DNA of 64,000 nt from Flavobacteriales bacterium (GCA_021741155.1 JAIOYP010000012.1:27799-91798), one strand, 5' to 3'; positions 29,404 to 39,188 are shown, counted from the stretch's first letter. Numbers and translations are program-made. The notes: a model not told the origin generated them from the sequence alone.

Positions 29404-30338
29404 AACGCAGAAACTTCATAAAGCAATCGGCATTGGCTAGCGCATCACTTGCGGCACTTGGTGGCTTGAGCTCATGCCGTTTAAATGAGTTGGGAGTTGT
29501 AAAACTCACCATTCTCCACACCAATGATGTTCACAGTCGTATTGACCCATTTCCAATAACCGATAGTAAATATCCAGGATTGGGCGGCTTTGCTCGCAGA
29601 GCCGAAATGGTTAAGCAGATTCGATCAGAACAAGAAAACGTGCTTCTTTTTGATAGTGGCGATATTTTTCAAGGAACTCCGTACTTCAATTATTATGGTG
29701 GCGAATTAGAATTCAAACTCATGAGCGAAATGGGTTATGATGCCGCCACTTACGGCAACCACGATTTTGATAACGGTATTGAGGGACTTACAAAGCAATT
29801 GCCGCACGCCAAGTTTCCGTTCATCAATTCGAATTATGAACTGAGCGACACACCACTTTCAGAAACAACAATCAAAAACAAGGTTTTTGAAAAAGGTGGA
29901 ATCAGAATTGGCGTTTTCGGACTGGGAATAGAGTTGGAAGGTCTCGTCAATCCAAAACTCTACGGAAACATTCGTTACACCGACCCCATCGCAGAAGCAA
30001 ACAAACAAGCCGCTTTTTTGAAGAATGAAGAAAAGTGCGACCTCGTCATTTGCCTTTCTCATCTAGGCTACGACTACAATTTGGAGAAATATAATTTCGA
30101 CTCCAATCGAATCTGCGATAAACACGTAGCCGAAAACAGTCAAAATGTTGATATCATCCTTGGTGGACACACCCATACTTTTTTAGACCAACCTCAATAT
30201 TTCACAAATAAAAAAGGGCGCAACGTGATGGTTTGTCAGGTGGGCTGGGCAGGGATTAAACTCGGAAGGATTGACTTACAGTTAGATAGGGTTTCTGGCC
30301 TTTTTGGTAGCGCGTATATTGCACCAAAAGTTTCATAA
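29400..30338 (+). CDS. 5'-nucleotidase N-terminal metallophosphatase domain protein
   Basis: 312 aa; Tat-like N-terminus MKRRNFIKQSALA; LTILHTNDVHSRIDPF, YGNHDFDNG, LGGHTHTF; ATGA overlap with the preceding gene. Confidence 0.93.
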   Translation: MKRRNFIKQSALASASLAALGGLSSCRLNELGVVKLTILHTNDVHSRIDPFPITDSKYPGLGGFARRAEMVKQIRSEQENVLLFDSGDIFQGTPYFNYYGGELEFKLMSEMGYDAATYGNHDFDNGIEGLTKQLPHAKFPFINSNYELSDTPLSETTIKNKVFEKGGIRIGVFGLGIELEGLVNPKLYGNIRYTDPIAEANKQAAFLKNEEKCDLVICLSHLGYDYNLEKYNFDSNRICDKHVAENSQNVDIILGGHTHTFLDQPQYFTNKKGRNVMVCQVGWAGIKLGRIDLQLDRVSGLFGSAYIAPKVS

Positions 30339-30481
30339 AGTCAATAGCAATTTGATTTTTTTTTCACCTTTCTTTTCTCAACTTTTGCTTCGCATTTAGG
30401 GATTCGGAAACACGAGTTTCAGTACGTTTTCGAAGGGAGAGTTTCTAAAGCACTAATGTTAAGTAAGTTGACTTAAAGCGC

Positions 30482-31912
30482 ATGAAGAAAGACTGTAAGG
30501 TTGTATGGGATAATTGTTTGGATGTGATTCGTGATAACGTCCCTTATCAGAGTTACCGAACATGGTTTGAACCCATAGTTCCTGTTAAATTGGATGAAAA
30601 TGTCTTGACCATTCAAGTGCCAAGCCAATTCTTTTACGAATGGTTGGAAGAGCACTACATCTCTTTATTGAAAAAGACAGTGAAGAAAGAATTGGGAGCC
30701 GAAGGTCGTTTGGAGTACCAAATCATTATGGAGAACGCTTACAACAATAGTAAGCCATACTCGGTTCGTGTACCAGCAAACTCTGCTACCACTAAGAACC
30801 AACCTGTTACCATGCCAATGGATCTTGGACGTTCGGATGCAATTCGCAATCCGTTCATCATTCCAGGATTGAAAAAGGTAAAAGTTGAGTCTCAACTTAA
30901 CGCCAATTACAACTTTGATAATTTCATTGAAGGCGATTGCAACCGATTAGCTCGCTCTGCAGGTTATGCTGTTGCTAACAAACCTGGCGGCACCGCTTTC
31001 AATCCACTCCTATTATATGGTGGTGTTGGATTGGGGAAAACGCACTTGGCACACGCCATTGGTATTGAGATAAAAGAAAAGCATCCGAACAAGACTGTTC
31101 TATATGTTTCTTCAGAGAAATTCACACATCAATTTATTGATGCAGTGAAGAACAACAGCCACAACGATTTTGTGCATTTCTATCAGATGATTGATGTTCT
31201 GATTATGGATGATGTTCAATTCTTGGCTGGAAAAGACAAGACACAGGATGTTTTCTTCCACATTTTCAACCACTTACACCAAAACGGAAAGCAGTTGGTT
31301 TTGACCAGCGATAAAGCTCCAGTTGAAATGCAAGGAGTGGAGCAGCGTCTTCTTTCTCGTTTCAAATGGGGATTGGCAGCCGATCTTTCTGCACCAGAAT
31401 TGGAAACTAGAATTGCTATTCTTCGCAAGAAGGTTTATCAAGATGGAATTGAGCTTCCTGAAGATGTGCTCGAATATTTGGCCTACAGCATCACAAGTAA
31501 TATCCGCGAACTGGAAGGCGCATTGATCTCTCTTCTGGCTCAAGCTTCGCTGAACAAGAAATCCATCAACTTGGATCTTGCGAAGCAGATGATTGACAAG
31601 TTCGTAAAGAATACTGCTCGTGAAATCAGCATCGATTACATTCAAAAAGTGGTGTCAGATTACTTCGATATGCCAATTGAGCTGATGAAATCAAAAACGC
31701 GTAAACGTGAGGTTGTTCAAGCGCGGCAGATCGCGATGTTCTACGCTAAAAACATGACCAAAGCATCTTTGGCAACAATTGGTGCTCAATGCGGTGGCAA
31801 AGACCACGCAACCGTGCTTCATGCTTACCGAACGGTGAACAACCTGATTGAGACCGATAAGCAATTCAGAAGCTACATCACAGACCTCGATAAGAAGATT
31901 AAACTATCCTAG
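30482..31912 (+). CDS. dnaA: Chromosomal replication initiator protein DnaA
   Basis: 476 aa; NPLLLYGGVGLGKTHLAHAIG, LIMDDVQFLAGKDKTQ, C-terminal CGGKDHATVLHAYRTV. Confidence 0.98.
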   Translation: MKKDCKVVWDNCLDVIRDNVPYQSYRTWFEPIVPVKLDENVLTIQVPSQFFYEWLEEHYISLLKKTVKKELGAEGRLEYQIIMENAYNNSKPYSVRVPANSATTKNQPVTMPMDLGRSDAIRNPFIIPGLKKVKVESQLNANYNFDNFIEGDCNRLARSAGYAVANKPGGTAFNPLLLYGGVGLGKTHLAHAIGIEIKEKHPNKTVLYVSSEKFTHQFIDAVKNNSHNDFVHFYQMIDVLIMDDVQFLAGKDKTQDVFFHIFNHLHQNGKQLVLTSDKAPVEMQGVEQRLLSRFKWGLAADLSAPELETRIAILRKKVYQDGIELPEDVLEYLAYSITSNIRELEGALISLLAQASLNKKSINLDLAKQMIDKFVKNTAREISIDYIQKVVSDYFDMPIELMKSKTRKREVVQARQIAMFYAKNMTKASLATIGAQCGGKDHATVLHAYRTVNNLIETDKQFRSYITDLDKKIKLS

Positions 31913-31915
31913 GCC

Positions 31916-32374
31916 ATGTCAGCACCTCGCGTGTTAATGGTTTGTCTTGGAAACATCTGCCGAAGCCCAATGGCTGAAGGCATTCTCAAACGCAAGGCCC
32001 GGTTTTCGGGCCTTGTCCTTTATGTAGACAGCGCGGGAACTTCCAACTGGCATCAAGACGAACGTCCTGATGAACGAGCAATTGCTGAGATGGAAGCAAA
32101 CGGAATCGATATTGCTGGTCAGCGTTCGCGACCATTCAAAATTGGCGACTTCGACAAGTTCGATCACATTCTAGTGATGGATACTTCCAATCAAGAAAAT
32201 GTGTTGGCCATGGCTCGAAATGATAAAGACAGAGCCAAAGTCAGCTTAATACTCGATTTTGGAAATGAAGTAAAAGGCATGTCCGTTCCAGACCCCTATT
32301 ATGATGATGGATTTGGACGTGTTTACGAATTGCTTGATTATGCCTGCGATGCTTTCATTAAAACGCTGAAATAA
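31916..32374 (+). CDS. Low-molecular-weight protein tyrosine phosphatase
   Basis: 152 aa; VCLGNICRSPMAEGI P-loop; VPDPYYDDGFGRVYELLD. Confidence 0.96.
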   Translation: MSAPRVLMVCLGNICRSPMAEGILKRKARFSGLVLYVDSAGTSNWHQDERPDERAIAEMEANGIDIAGQRSRPFKIGDFDKFDHILVMDTSNQENVLAMARNDKDRAKVSLILDFGNEVKGMSVPDPYYDDGFGRVYELLDYACDAFIKTLK

Positions 32375-33082
32375 GTGAGTACAGGAACGCTTTTCCTGAT
32401 TCCTGTTTCGCTAGGAGAAACAGACAACGACAGACTATTTCCTGCTCTCAACCTTCGTCTTTTAGAAGAGTTGAAATACTTGGTGGTCGAGAACGAAAAG
32501 ACGGCTAGACGTTTCATTCGCTCAACGGGAAATAAGCGCGATTTTGATGAACTGGAATTGATTCTGCTGGACAAGCGCACCAAACGCGATGAAATTTCCC
32601 GACCAATTGAATTGTTGCTTCAAGGAGAAGATGTCGGCATTATGTCCGAAGCGGGTTGTCCAGGAGTTGCCGACCCAGGTCAGATTTTGATGTCGGAAGC
32701 GCATTTATACAACATTAAAGTTCAGCCGTTAATTGGGCCGTCCTCCATCCTACTCGGCCTAATGGCAAGTGGCTTAAACGGACAAGGATTCACATTTCAT
32801 GGCTACATTCCAATTGACAAAAAGGAAAGAATTAACAAACTGAGAGATTTGGATTCTGCTGTTAACAGAACTGGTTTCACTCAGATTTTCATGGAAACGC
32901 CTTACCGCAACCAATATCTGTTTGACGACATTCTAAAGACTTGCAACGGCAACCACAAACTCTGCGTGGGGGTTGACATCACGCTCGGAACGGAACTGAT
33001 TAAGACGCTGGCCATTGCCGAATGGAAAACGCAGACAATTGACCTCCACAAACGGCCGTGTATGTTTTTGTTGGGTAGTTGA
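32375..33082 (+). CDS. RsmI-like SAM-dependent methyltransferase (tetrapyrrole methylase fold)
   Basis: 235 aa, GTG start; IPVSLGETD..., SEAGCPGVADPGQILMSEAHLYNIKVQPLIGPSSILLGLMASGLNGQGFTFHGYIP. Confidence 0.88.
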   Translation: MSTGTLFLIPVSLGETDNDRLFPALNLRLLEELKYLVVENEKTARRFIRSTGNKRDFDELELILLDKRTKRDEISRPIELLLQGEDVGIMSEAGCPGVADPGQILMSEAHLYNIKVQPLIGPSSILLGLMASGLNGQGFTFHGYIPIDKKERINKLRDLDSAVNRTGFTQIFMETPYRNQYLFDDILKTCNGNHKLCVGVDITLGTELIKTLAIAEWKTQTIDLHKRPCMFLLGS

Positions 33083-33125
33083 ATCTCCAGTTTTGTAACT
33101 TTGTCAGAGTGCAATTCTAATCACT

Positions 33126-33335
33126 ATGAAACAGATAACCCTTCATATAAAAGAAACTAAGTTCAAGTTCTTCATGGAACTCATCCAGAATTTGGATTTC
33201 GTGAATGTGGAAGATGATGCTGATTCGAAGGAATCCATCAAACAGAATATCATTGATGGATTGGGAGAGGTAAAACTTGCAAAACAAGGAAAACTGAGAA
33301 CCACTTCTGCCAAAGAGTTCTTGAATGAGCTATAG
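33126..33335 (+). CDS. Putative antitoxin of type II TA module 1
   Basis: 69 aa; overlaps the start of the RelE-like gene; short acidic/basic antitoxin pattern. Confidence 0.7.
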   Translation: MKQITLHIKETKFKFFMELIQNLDFVNVEDDADSKESIKQNIIDGLGEVKLAKQGKLRTTSAKEFLNEL

Positions 33336-33651
33336 TGTTGAACTTACGGACAACTTTAAAAAGGAGGCTAAAAGGCTCGTAAAAAAGTATCGTTCGCTAA
33401 AATCTGAGATTGCCACACTTTTTGCTGAACTAGAAGAAGACCCAACCAAGGGAACTCCACTTGGAAACGACATTTACAAAATTCGTTTGGCCGTCAAATC
33501 CAAAGGTAAAGGCAAGTCTGGAGGAGTTCGTATTCTCACCTATGTGAAAGTTGAAGGTACAACTGTACTACTCTTCTCCATTTACAATAAAGGAGAACGA
33601 GATTCACTCTCAGATTCTGAAATCAAACAGTTGATTCAAGAATTCAGATAG
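33325..33651 (+). CDS. RelE/ParE-superfamily toxin of TA module 1
   Basis: 108 aa; ELTDNFKKEAKRLVKKYRSLKSEI...GKSGGVRILTYVKVEGTTVLLFSIYNKGERDSLSDSEI. Confidence 0.8.
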   Translation: MSYSVELTDNFKKEAKRLVKKYRSLKSEIATLFAELEEDPTKGTPLGNDIYKIRLAVKSKGKGKSGGVRILTYVKVEGTTVLLFSIYNKGERDSLSDSEIKQLIQEFR

Positions 33652-33703
33652 AAGACAGTCCTTCAATCTAACATTTATGGCTTGGTAAGTTGAACTCTCC
33701 CTC

Positions 33704-33958
33704 TCAATAATTGTATCGACATTGAAGCACCCGAATCTGGTTGCCCTGCACTCTGTAAACAAGACAGTGTTCGAGTGTTATTCTTCTTGACCAATAACCC
33801 GAAAGATCGTGCTTGAGTGCTTCTGGTGAGCCAATTCCTTTGAACGGGTCACGATCAATGTCATTTATCAGTTCATTTATCTTCTTCAGAACCTTTTTGT
33901 GCTGAGTTTGCCAGTACAGATAATCTTCCCAAGCCTGCTCTAGAAAGACAAGTTCCAT
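33704..33958 (-). CDS. yoeB: Txe/YoeB family toxin
   Basis: 84 aa; AWEDYLYWQTQHKKVLKKINELINDIDRDPFKGIGSPEALKHDLSGYWSRRITLEHCLVYRV. Confidence 0.95.
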   Translation of the reverse strand: MELVFLEQAWEDYLYWQTQHKKVLKKINELINDIDRDPFKGIGSPEALKHDLSGYWSRRITLEHCLVYRVQGNQIRVLQCRYNY

Positions 33959-34213
33959 CTAATCAAGAAGTTCTCGAACGGTTCCTTCTGAATTCCTGTC
34001 AGCCTCAACGGCTTTCAACAATCGCTCTGCATTCTTCGGACTGCGAAGCAAATGGAAGGTCTCCTGCATACTTTCATATTCGCTTTTGCTGATTAGCACC
34101 ATGTCCTTTCCTTTTGGTCGAGATATGAAAAGCGGCTTTCCAGCAGCAAATACCTTCTCAAAATAGGCACGCATGTTCTGCCTGAAATCTGTGAGTGTTG
34201 TAACTTCCATCAC
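33959..34213 (-). CDS. yefM: YefM/Phd family antitoxin
   Basis: 84 aa; TTLTDFRQNMRAYFEKVFAAGKPLFISRPKGKDMVLISKSEYESMQETFHLLRSPKNAERL. Confidence 0.94.
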   Translation of the reverse strand: MMEVTTLTDFRQNMRAYFEKVFAAGKPLFISRPKGKDMVLISKSEYESMQETFHLLRSPKNAERLLKAVEADRNSEGTVRELLD

Positions 34214-34240
34214 GAAATGATTTTAGACAAAGATAAAAAA

Positions 34241-34272
34241 TGTACGGGATGATGTACGGAATCCATATTCCG
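34241..34272 (-). promoter_or_regulatory. Candidate yefM-yoeB autoregulatory operator
   Basis: Direct repeat TGTACGG at 34241 and 34253, overlapping inverted repeat CGGAAT-CCAT-ATTCCG, about 30 bp upstream of the yefM start. Confidence 0.5.
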
Positions 34273-34327
34273 TCTCAACAACCAAAGAGCTGCCCTAGAA
34301 AGCAGTTTATGCTCTGATAAGAAAGAG

Positions 34328-34624
34328 TCAATTCCTATAGTAGAGTAGAAAATGGAGGACGTTAAACCCCAAAATCAGAAGCAAACTGAAAAAAGACGAC
34401 TTATCCTCCCAAACAAACCGACCGAACAACAATAGCAAAGCGATATTAACCCAATTCAAACTGAATACGGGGGACATCATTGCGACATGAAATTCCTTGG
34501 AAACGATAAAAATTTGAAGTGGCCAACAAAACCAATATAGAAGCGTTACCAAAGCATAGAAAGCAACATACAAACGAAACGAGATTTTAATAATCTTTTT
34601 TAGTTGGTCAAACCTTAGTTTCAC
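34328..34624 (-). CDS. Hypothetical small membrane protein
   Basis: 98 aa, about three hydrophobic segments. Confidence 0.6.
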   Translation of the reverse strand: MKLRFDQLKKIIKISFRLYVAFYALVTLLYWFCWPLQIFIVSKEFHVAMMSPVFSLNWVNIALLLLFGRFVWEDKSSFFSLLLILGFNVLHFLLYYRN

Positions 34625-34634
34625 TTTTCCTTAG

Positions 34635-35879
34635 CTAAACCAACCTCGGCCTCAACCTCCTCACATACAGATCCGCCAAAATCCAAATCGTGAATACGGT
34701 TGACATGATAATAGAGAAGGGCAAGGTGATGTTGTACCAATCTGAGAAATAGTTGTGGTAACAGAGATTGTAAAGCGGTACAAACATCAGGAAGCGTGCA
34801 ATCTCCACGATATAGAACCAACGCTTGTTCTCCATAATTCCTCCTATTGATAGTGTGCTCAAACAGATGAGAAAGAAGAACGCCACTTGATAGAACGTAG
34901 TCAGGTTCTCCAACTGACCCATGTAAGCCGAAAGGAAATAAGTGAGCATTAGGAATTGCAAACTCACGTAGATTTTCAGATGAAGTGGCGTTTCGGAAGA
35001 ATACTTCTTCAAGTTTAATTGAGCTTTTTCGCCCGTATCATTAATCTGTCCAATCAGTTTCCCGAGATATTCTGGTCCACGGAAAATGAGTGCAAGTTTT
35101 TCTCCAACCGTTTTCAATTGCTTGCTTCCATGCCACATCTCCACATAAAAATGGAAGTTAGCCCAAACCGTATTCAAGCTTTCAAGCGGAGTTGTAATCC
35201 CATAAACAGGTTCTTCCTCCTCATCAATGAATGTTCCGTGCAATCTGTCCCAAAGGATGAACGTGGCAGCATAATTATGATCGAGATATTGCTCGTTGGT
35301 TGCGTGGTGGACCCGATGATGTGCTGGCGAATTGAAAATGTATTCGAACCACTTTGGCATACGATTAATTGCTTTTGTGTGAATCCAATATTGATAAAGC
35401 GTGACCAATCCTGCGGCCACTCCAAAAGCCATCATATCAAATCCGAGAAGCGGAATTGGCAGAAAAAGCGGAAACGCCAACAAATTGTGAAACCAGCTTT
35501 GTCTAAGCGCTACAGTAAGATTGTATTCTTCGCTTTGATGATGAACGATGTGCGCTCCCCAGAAAATGTTCCATTCGTGTCCCCAACGATGCGCCCAATA
35601 GTAGATGTAATCGAATAGAACAATGCAGATTAACGTGATGTACCATGTAAATTCGAGCGTAAACAGACGGAAATTGTCATGTATCCAAATGAACAACATG
35701 AGCAAGACTGACTTGGTCAAAGCTCCAACCGCTTGACTTCCAATTCCCATATTCAAATTGGTAATGCTATCCTCAAAATTGAAATCCTTTCCTCGCTTTT
35801 TGATGTAATTATGAAGAAACTCTCCAACAATTGACAAAAGAAAAAATGGGATGGCCCAGAGGATGAAATTTGGATTCAT
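34635..35879 (-). CDS. Sterol desaturase / fatty acid hydroxylase family protein
   Basis: 414 aa; histidine motifs HRWGHEWNIFWGAHIVHHQSEEYN and HRVHHATNEQYLDHNY. Confidence 0.93.
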   Translation of the reverse strand: MNPNFILWAIPFFLLSIVGEFLHNYIKKRGKDFNFEDSITNLNMGIGSQAVGALTKSVLLMLFIWIHDNFRLFTLEFTWYITLICIVLFDYIYYWAHRWGHEWNIFWGAHIVHHQSEEYNLTVALRQSWFHNLLAFPLFLPIPLLGFDMMAFGVAAGLVTLYQYWIHTKAINRMPKWFEYIFNSPAHHRVHHATNEQYLDHNYAATFILWDRLHGTFIDEEEEPVYGITTPLESLNTVWANFHFYVEMWHGSKQLKTVGEKLALIFRGPEYLGKLIGQINDTGEKAQLNLKKYSSETPLHLKIYVSLQFLMLTYFLSAYMGQLENLTTFYQVAFFFLICLSTLSIGGIMENKRWFYIVEIARFLMFVPLYNLCYHNYFSDWYNITLPFSIIMSTVFTIWILADLYVRRLRPRLV

Positions 35880-35890
35880 TGGGAAACAAA

Positions 35891-35916
35891 AAAGGGGTTC
35901 AACTTGTGAACCCCTA
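35891..35916 (-). terminator. Intrinsic terminator after the double-FKBP gene
   Basis: aggggttca-acttg-tgaacccct flanked by A/T runs. Confidence 0.7.
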
Positions 35917-35954
35917 ATTTATATCCATAATTGCTTGAAATCAAGCGTTTGTGA

Positions 35955-36788
35955 TTATTTCACACTCACCAACTCAACATCAAATATCAAATCTGTATTT
36001 GGCTGAATCATTCCTCCAGCTCCACGCTCTCCGTAAGCCAATTGATATGGAATCAAAAGACGGGCCTTCTCTCCTACTTTCAGTAGCGAAATACCTTCGT
36101 CCCAACCTTTAATAACACGACCAACTCCGATAGGAAAACTGATTGGTTCTCCACGAGAAATCGAGCTATCAAATACGGTTCCATCTTGCAAATAACCAGT
36201 GTAATGAACAGCAACCGTGCTTCCAGCAGTTACTGGTGTGCCACTCGTCTTGTTTAAGCGGATGTACTTTAATCCCGTTCCGGTTGAAATGGTATCCATC
36301 CCTTTCGTTTCATAAGGTACTGGCTTTGCAACCTTCTTTACGTCCATCAATTGCACGTCAAAAATCAACGTTGAATTACTAGGAATTGTTGGCCTGTCAA
36401 TTGCTCCGTAGCCTAATTCAGCTGGGATAATTAACGTAGCAGAATCGCCCACATTCAAGTAAGCAATACCTTCGTCCCAACCTTTAATTACGCGACCTCC
36501 ACCCAACGGAAACGTGAACGGTTGGCCTCTTTTGTAAGAATCATCAAACGGAGAACCGTCCAACAAACGACCTGCGTAATGCACAGAAACGTTATCGCCA
36601 ACATCGGCCATGGCGCCATCACCTTTTTTCCAGATAATGTATTTAAGTCCAGAGGCAGTTGTAATCGTATCATTTGTAGCTGCAGCATCTCCAGCAGCAC
36701 CAGCAGCTTTATCGTTGCACTTAGTGGCAACCATCAACATCCATCCGAAAACGGCAAGTAAAGTCAGTTTTTTCATTCTAAAATTCAA
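35955..36788 (-). CDS. FKBP-type peptidyl-prolyl isomerase with two tandem FKBP domains (lipoprotein)
   Basis: 277 aa; two copies of VSVHYAGRLLDGSPFDDSYKRGQPFTFPLGGGRVIKGWDEGI / VAVHYTGYLQDGTVFDSSISRGEPISFPIGVGRVIKGWDEGI. Confidence 0.96.
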   Translation of the reverse strand: MNFRMKKLTLLAVFGWMLMVATKCNDKAAGAAGDAAATNDTITTASGLKYIIWKKGDGAMADVGDNVSVHYAGRLLDGSPFDDSYKRGQPFTFPLGGGRVIKGWDEGIAYLNVGDSATLIIPAELGYGAIDRPTIPSNSTLIFDVQLMDVKKVAKPVPYETKGMDTISTGTGLKYIRLNKTSGTPVTAGSTVAVHYTGYLQDGTVFDSSISRGEPISFPIGVGRVIKGWDEGISLLKVGEKARLLIPYQLAYGERGAGGMIQPNTDLIFDVELVSVK

Positions 36789-37351
36789 TTTCTATTTATA
36801 GGATTTAACACATTTCTCACTTCCAAATCATACACGACCACCGCCTTTTTGGGAATACAATCATCGTCTCCAACAAGGCCAAAAGCAAGGTGCGAAGGTA
36901 AAATTATTTTAACCCTGTCGCCTTCGCGAAGCAACAGAATCACCTCCTCCAATCCGCTCTCTACTCCACCACGACCAACAAGGAATTCCTTCGGGCCTAG
37001 ATTATCAGAATTGTAGCACTTTTTCCCTGTCAAAAGTCCTGACTCGTAGGCGCATTGCACTACTAGACCTTCCTCAACCTTGCGGCCGTTTCCGTTCTCG
37101 TAAATCAGATATCGTAGCCCAGAGCCTGTTTCCACCATAAGCCAACCTTGGCGCGCTACATAGTTATCAATGTCCTGCTGTTCAATTTCAACCAACGTCT
37201 TATTGGCATCCATCAAAGGCTGCTTGAATTTCTCTGGATTAATTTCTCCTTTATGAGTTGGTCGTGTATCGCAAGAAGAGAAAAAGGAAAAAAGAAAAAG
37301 GGAAAAAAGTATCCTTGGAATCAATGAAAGGATTAATTTGAAATTCATCAA
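36785..37351 (-). CDS. FKBP-type PPIase lipoprotein (GldI-like)
   Basis: 188 aa; FFSSC lipobox; GPKEFLVGRGGVESGLEEVILLLREGDRVKIILPSHLAFG. Confidence 0.82.
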   Translation of the reverse strand: MMNFKLILSLIPRILFSLFLFSFFSSCDTRPTHKGEINPEKFKQPLMDANKTLVEIEQQDIDNYVARQGWLMVETGSGLRYLIYENGNGRKVEEGLVVQCAYESGLLTGKKCYNSDNLGPKEFLVGRGGVESGLEEVILLLREGDRVKIILPSHLAFGLVGDDDCIPKKAVVVYDLEVRNVLNPINRN

Positions 37352-38358
37352 GTATTCAATTTATCAGCATACTTTGGAAGTAGTCCAACAAACTTTTCGA
37401 TTGTTTCTTGCAACGAAAGGTCTGATTTTCCACCAGCGGCATTTCGGTGTCCTCCACCTTCAAAGTTGTCGCGCGAGAACTGATTCACATCAAAATCGCC
37501 AATTGAACGGAACGAAATCTTCACAATATCTTCTGCTTCAATAAAAATGGCAGAGAAGTTTACGCCTTCAATGGAAAGCGGGTAATTCACCGTTCCTTCT
37601 GTATCTCCTGACTGAAAATGGAATCGCTTTTTCTCTTCCATCGAAAGCGAAATGAAAGCCGTTCCGTAGTTAGGAAGAACCTCCAATTTATCGTCAATGC
37701 AATAACCCAGCAACCGCAACCGATGCTCCGAACTGGCGCTATTCACCAAGTTGTAAACCTCATCATGCTTCACTCCTAAATCCAACAAATCGGCAACAAT
37801 TCTGTGCGTTTCGGATGTAACCGATGGAAAGCGAAAACCGCCACTATCAGTCATTATACCGCAATACAAACATTCGCCTGATTCCTTATTCGGAATCTTA
37901 TCGCCCATCATAGCCGCAAACCGATGTATCAATTGAGCTGTTGAGCACGAAGATGTATCGGAAAGCATGAAATCCACGAAACCATCTGGCTGCGGATGAT
38001 GATCAATCATGACCTTTACATTATCTGAATTTCGAAGCACATCTTCCAACCCAAATGCACGACTCGGTGTATTGAAATCTAAACAGAATAACACCTCAGC
38101 CTCATTAATCAGCGCCTCTGCATTCTTCTCATTTCCTTCATGAAGCACAATCTTGTCATTGCCCGGCATCCACTTCAAAAACGTTGGGTAATCATTAGGC
38201 ATGATTACTTCTACGTTGTGACCTTTCCAAATCAGGTAATGATATAGGCCAAGCGAGGAACCGATGGCATCTCCATCTGGGCTTTTATGTGCTACAATGG
38301 CAATTTTCTTAGGCGTTGAAAGCAGCGCTTTCAGTTCAGTAAAATCCGTCTTGCTCAA
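37348..38358 (-). CDS. DHH/DHHA1 phosphoesterase (NrnA-like bifunctional oligoribonuclease/PAP phosphatase)
   Basis: 336 aa; IVAHKSPDGDAIGSSLGLYHYL, VMIDHHPQPD, GGGHRNAAGG. Confidence 0.93.
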   Translation of the reverse strand: MSKTDFTELKALLSTPKKIAIVAHKSPDGDAIGSSLGLYHYLIWKGHNVEVIMPNDYPTFLKWMPGNDKIVLHEGNEKNAEALINEAEVLFCLDFNTPSRAFGLEDVLRNSDNVKVMIDHHPQPDGFVDFMLSDTSSCSTAQLIHRFAAMMGDKIPNKESGECLYCGIMTDSGGFRFPSVTSETHRIVADLLDLGVKHDEVYNLVNSASSEHRLRLLGYCIDDKLEVLPNYGTAFISLSMEEKKRFHFQSGDTEGTVNYPLSIEGVNFSAIFIEAEDIVKISFRSIGDFDVNQFSRDNFEGGGHRNAAGGKSDLSLQETIEKFVGLLPKYADKLNT

Positions 38359-38617
38359 TCTTTCTGTGCTTAATTAGGTTTGCGAAGTTAACTACTGATG
38401 TTACGCAAGGAAATTATTGAACTCAGAAAATGGGACGAAGGACAAGGGACAGGGGACGTTTCGCCTCTCGTCACATGTCCCACGTCCCTCAAACACAGGT
38501 TTTTTAGAAGGTCTGACCATATATCCCCAATTCATGTACGGATCGTTAGTTCCCTAATTGCTGCGTGTGGCTTTTTTCTAATTTCGCGGCAAGTTTAAAA
38601 ACACACAAAAACATTAC

Positions 38618-39037
38618 ATGGCAACTAACAGAACATTTACAATGGTGAAGCCTGATGCAGTTGAAAAAAACTATATCGGAGGAATTTTGGCTAAAATCAA
38701 TGAGGCCGGTTACCGCATCGTTGCAATGAAATACACAAGTCTTACAGCTGCACAGGCTGGAAAATTCTACGAAGTACACAGCGAGCGTCCTTTCTATGGC
38801 GAGTTGGTTGAATACATGAGTTCAGGACCAATTGTAGCTGCCATTTTGGAGAAAGACAATGCAGTTGCTGATTTCAGAACGTTGATTGGAGCTACTGATC
38901 CTGCTGAAGCTGCTGCTGGAACAATCCGTGCTGCATTTGCAGAAAGCAAAGCGAAAAACGCTGTTCATGGTTCAGACAGCGATGAGAACGCTGACATCGA
39001 AGGAAAATTCTTCTTCTCTCAGTTTGAGCGTCCTTAG
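38618..39037 (+). CDS. ndk: Nucleoside diphosphate kinase
   Basis: 139 aa; [28 protein letters not shown]. Confidence 0.98.
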   Translation: MATNRTFTMVKPDAVEKNYIGGILAKINEAGYRIVAMKYTSLTAAQAGKFYEVHSERPFYGELVEYMSSGPIVAAILEKDNAVADFRTLIGATDPAEAAAGTIRAAFAESKAKNAVHGSDSDENADIEGKFFFSQFERP

Positions 39038-39065
39038 TTTAGAAAAAGGATAAGACGAAAAAGGA

Positions 39066-39095
39066 AAAAGGTCGGGAGCAATTCCGACCTTTTTT
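39066..39095 (+). terminator. Intrinsic terminator after ndk
   Basis: aaaaggtcggga-gca-attccgaccttttttt-type hairpin. Confidence 0.75.
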
Positions 39096-39188
39096 GGTCT
39101 TGGAAAAACCCTTTAACAGCAAACAATAGTCAACTCTTGTAGTTCCACTTGTTGAAATGGTTCTATCTATATTGGACGTCTGATTAAC

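Noticed and set aside
30339-30481. oriC upstream of dnaA
   Set aside because: No TTATCCACA-like DnaA-box cluster or AT-rich unwinding array seen by eye in the short intergenic region.
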